A DNA stretch of 30,478 bases from Oscillospiraceae bacterium (lineage in GTDB: Bacteria > Bacillota > Clostridia > Oscillospirales > Ruminococcaceae). The notes beneath the pieces are model-generated. The model was not told the DNA's origin and made no database searches. It saw nothing but the letters and a program-made list of their open reading frames with translations. Shown here piece by piece: positions 30,052-30,478 of this stretch. The stretch spans positions 1 to 30,478 of the forward strand of contig CAADVD010000028.1 of assembly GCA_900752435.1 (NCBI GenBank). Reading direction: 5' to 3'. Made by a program: the position numbers and the translations under genes. Within the stretch, counting starts at the first letter, position 1. Each line of letters begins with the position of its first letter.

Positions 30052-30478
30052 ATGATTTACACCGTTACGCTGAATCCATCGTTGGATTATGTGGTACAAG
30101 TTCCCGGATTTATAAGCGGAAGCGTCAACCGTGCGTCGTATGAAGCGCTGTATCCGGGCGGCAAGGGAATCAACGTTTCCCTTGTGCTGAAAAATCTGGG
30201 ATACGATAGTCGGGCGTTGGGATTTACGGCTGGCTTTACCGGACGGGAGCTGGAACGTTTGCTCAAGGAGTTGGACTGTCAAACAGCGTTTGTCCGCCTT
30301 TCGGACGGCATGACCCGCATCAATGTGAAAATCCGTTCCGATCAGGAGAGCGAAATCAACGGGCAAGGACCGCGTATCACATCCGGAGCTCAGGAACAAC
30401 TGCTAGGACAGTTGGACGAGCTGAAGGACGGCGACACGCTGGTGCTGGCCGGCAGTATACCCAGTACGCTATCCGCCG
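30052..30478 (+). CDS. fruK: 1-phosphofructokinase, 3'-truncated by window edge
   Basis: 142 residues are visible. MIYTVTLNPSLDYVV, YPGGKGINVSLVLKNLG and EINGQGPRI are typical of the FruK/LacC branch of the PfkB sugar-kinase family. The catalytic C-terminal half (GxGD) is outside the window. The enzyme phosphorylates fructose-1-phosphate to fructose-1,6-bisphosphate after PTS uptake. Two in-frame ATGs exist. 30052 gives the normal N-terminus with GGAGGGG 12 bases upstream; 30031 would add seven residues. No fruR-type regulator precedes it here, and the gene has its own promoter. Tagatose-6-phosphate kinase is an alternative specificity. Confidence 0.88.
   Translation, partial: MIYTVTLNPSLDYVVQVPGFISGSVNRASYEALYPGGKGINVSLVLKNLGYDSRALGFTAGFTGRELERLLKELDCQTAFVRLSDGMTRINVKIRSDQESEINGQGPRITSGAQEQLLGQLDELKDGDTLVLAGSIPSTLSA

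Overview
The window looks like chromosome of a low-GC-lineage Gram-positive (Firmicutes/Clostridia, most likely an Oscillospirales-type gut bacterium). The evidence is a PyrR-controlled pyr operon, a glycine riboswitch, clostridial-type thymidylate kinase and U32 proteins, AGGAGG-type ribosome sites and sigma-A promoters. This placement is inference from gene content. The body of the window is moderately GC-rich, and one gene (26708-27475) is clearly AT-richer. The window cuts a gene at each end: tmk at the left and fruK at the right. No IS element, integrase, CRISPR array, tRNA or rRNA was seen.

Layout. 1-2225: 3' part of tmk, a DUF2156 protein and a GNAT acetyltransferase. 2310-5782: a DJ-1/PfpI protein, 5-formyl-THF cyclo-ligase and an MltG-type cell-wall lytic transglycosylase with an unusual 13-copy 12-residue repeat in its N-terminal tail. 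5853-9171: a U32 tRNA-hydroxylation protein, a small HTH protein, a DUF1062 zinc-ribbon protein and a second GNAT enzyme, separated by strong hairpin terminators. 9247-11820 (minus): rpsO then pnp, with a perfect-consensus promoter and structured leaders. 12054-12272 (minus): a tiny Gly/Pro-repeat membrane protein. 12300-12900: an intergenic unit with its own promoter and terminator and only small antisense ORFs. 12954-14072 (minus): nagA, with a palindrome over its promoter. 14251-21737: a PyrR-attenuated operon pyrR-pyrC-pyrF-carA-carB. 21874-26586: the str ribosomal/elongation-factor cluster rpsL-rpsG-fusA-tuf. 26594-27581: an AT-rich CPBP protease gene between two imperfect 50-bp direct repeats. 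27562-29251: a glycine riboswitch, a terminator and an alanine/glycine:cation symporter. 29332-29596: a structured stretch that looks like an independent non-coding RNA. 29602-29799 (minus): a small basic protein. 30052-end: fruK (partial).

How the genes fit together. Most of the window is housekeeping. CarAB makes carbamoyl phosphate, PyrC closes the dihydroorotate ring and PyrF makes UMP. PyrR senses UMP/UTP through the leader at 14296-14441. ATCase, dihydroorotate dehydrogenase and orotate phosphoribosyltransferase are not here. S12, S7, EF-G and EF-Tu serve translation. S15 and PNPase form the classical rpsO-pnp pair. NagA and FruK feed amino-sugar and fructose carbon into glycolysis.

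The least explained stretches are the 12.3-12.9 kb unit, the 29.3-29.6 kb RNA, the repeat-flanked CPBP gene, the leader at 7.1-7.3 kb and the MltG repeat tail. All motif and pairing statements come from reading the sequence by eye; no database search or folding program was run.
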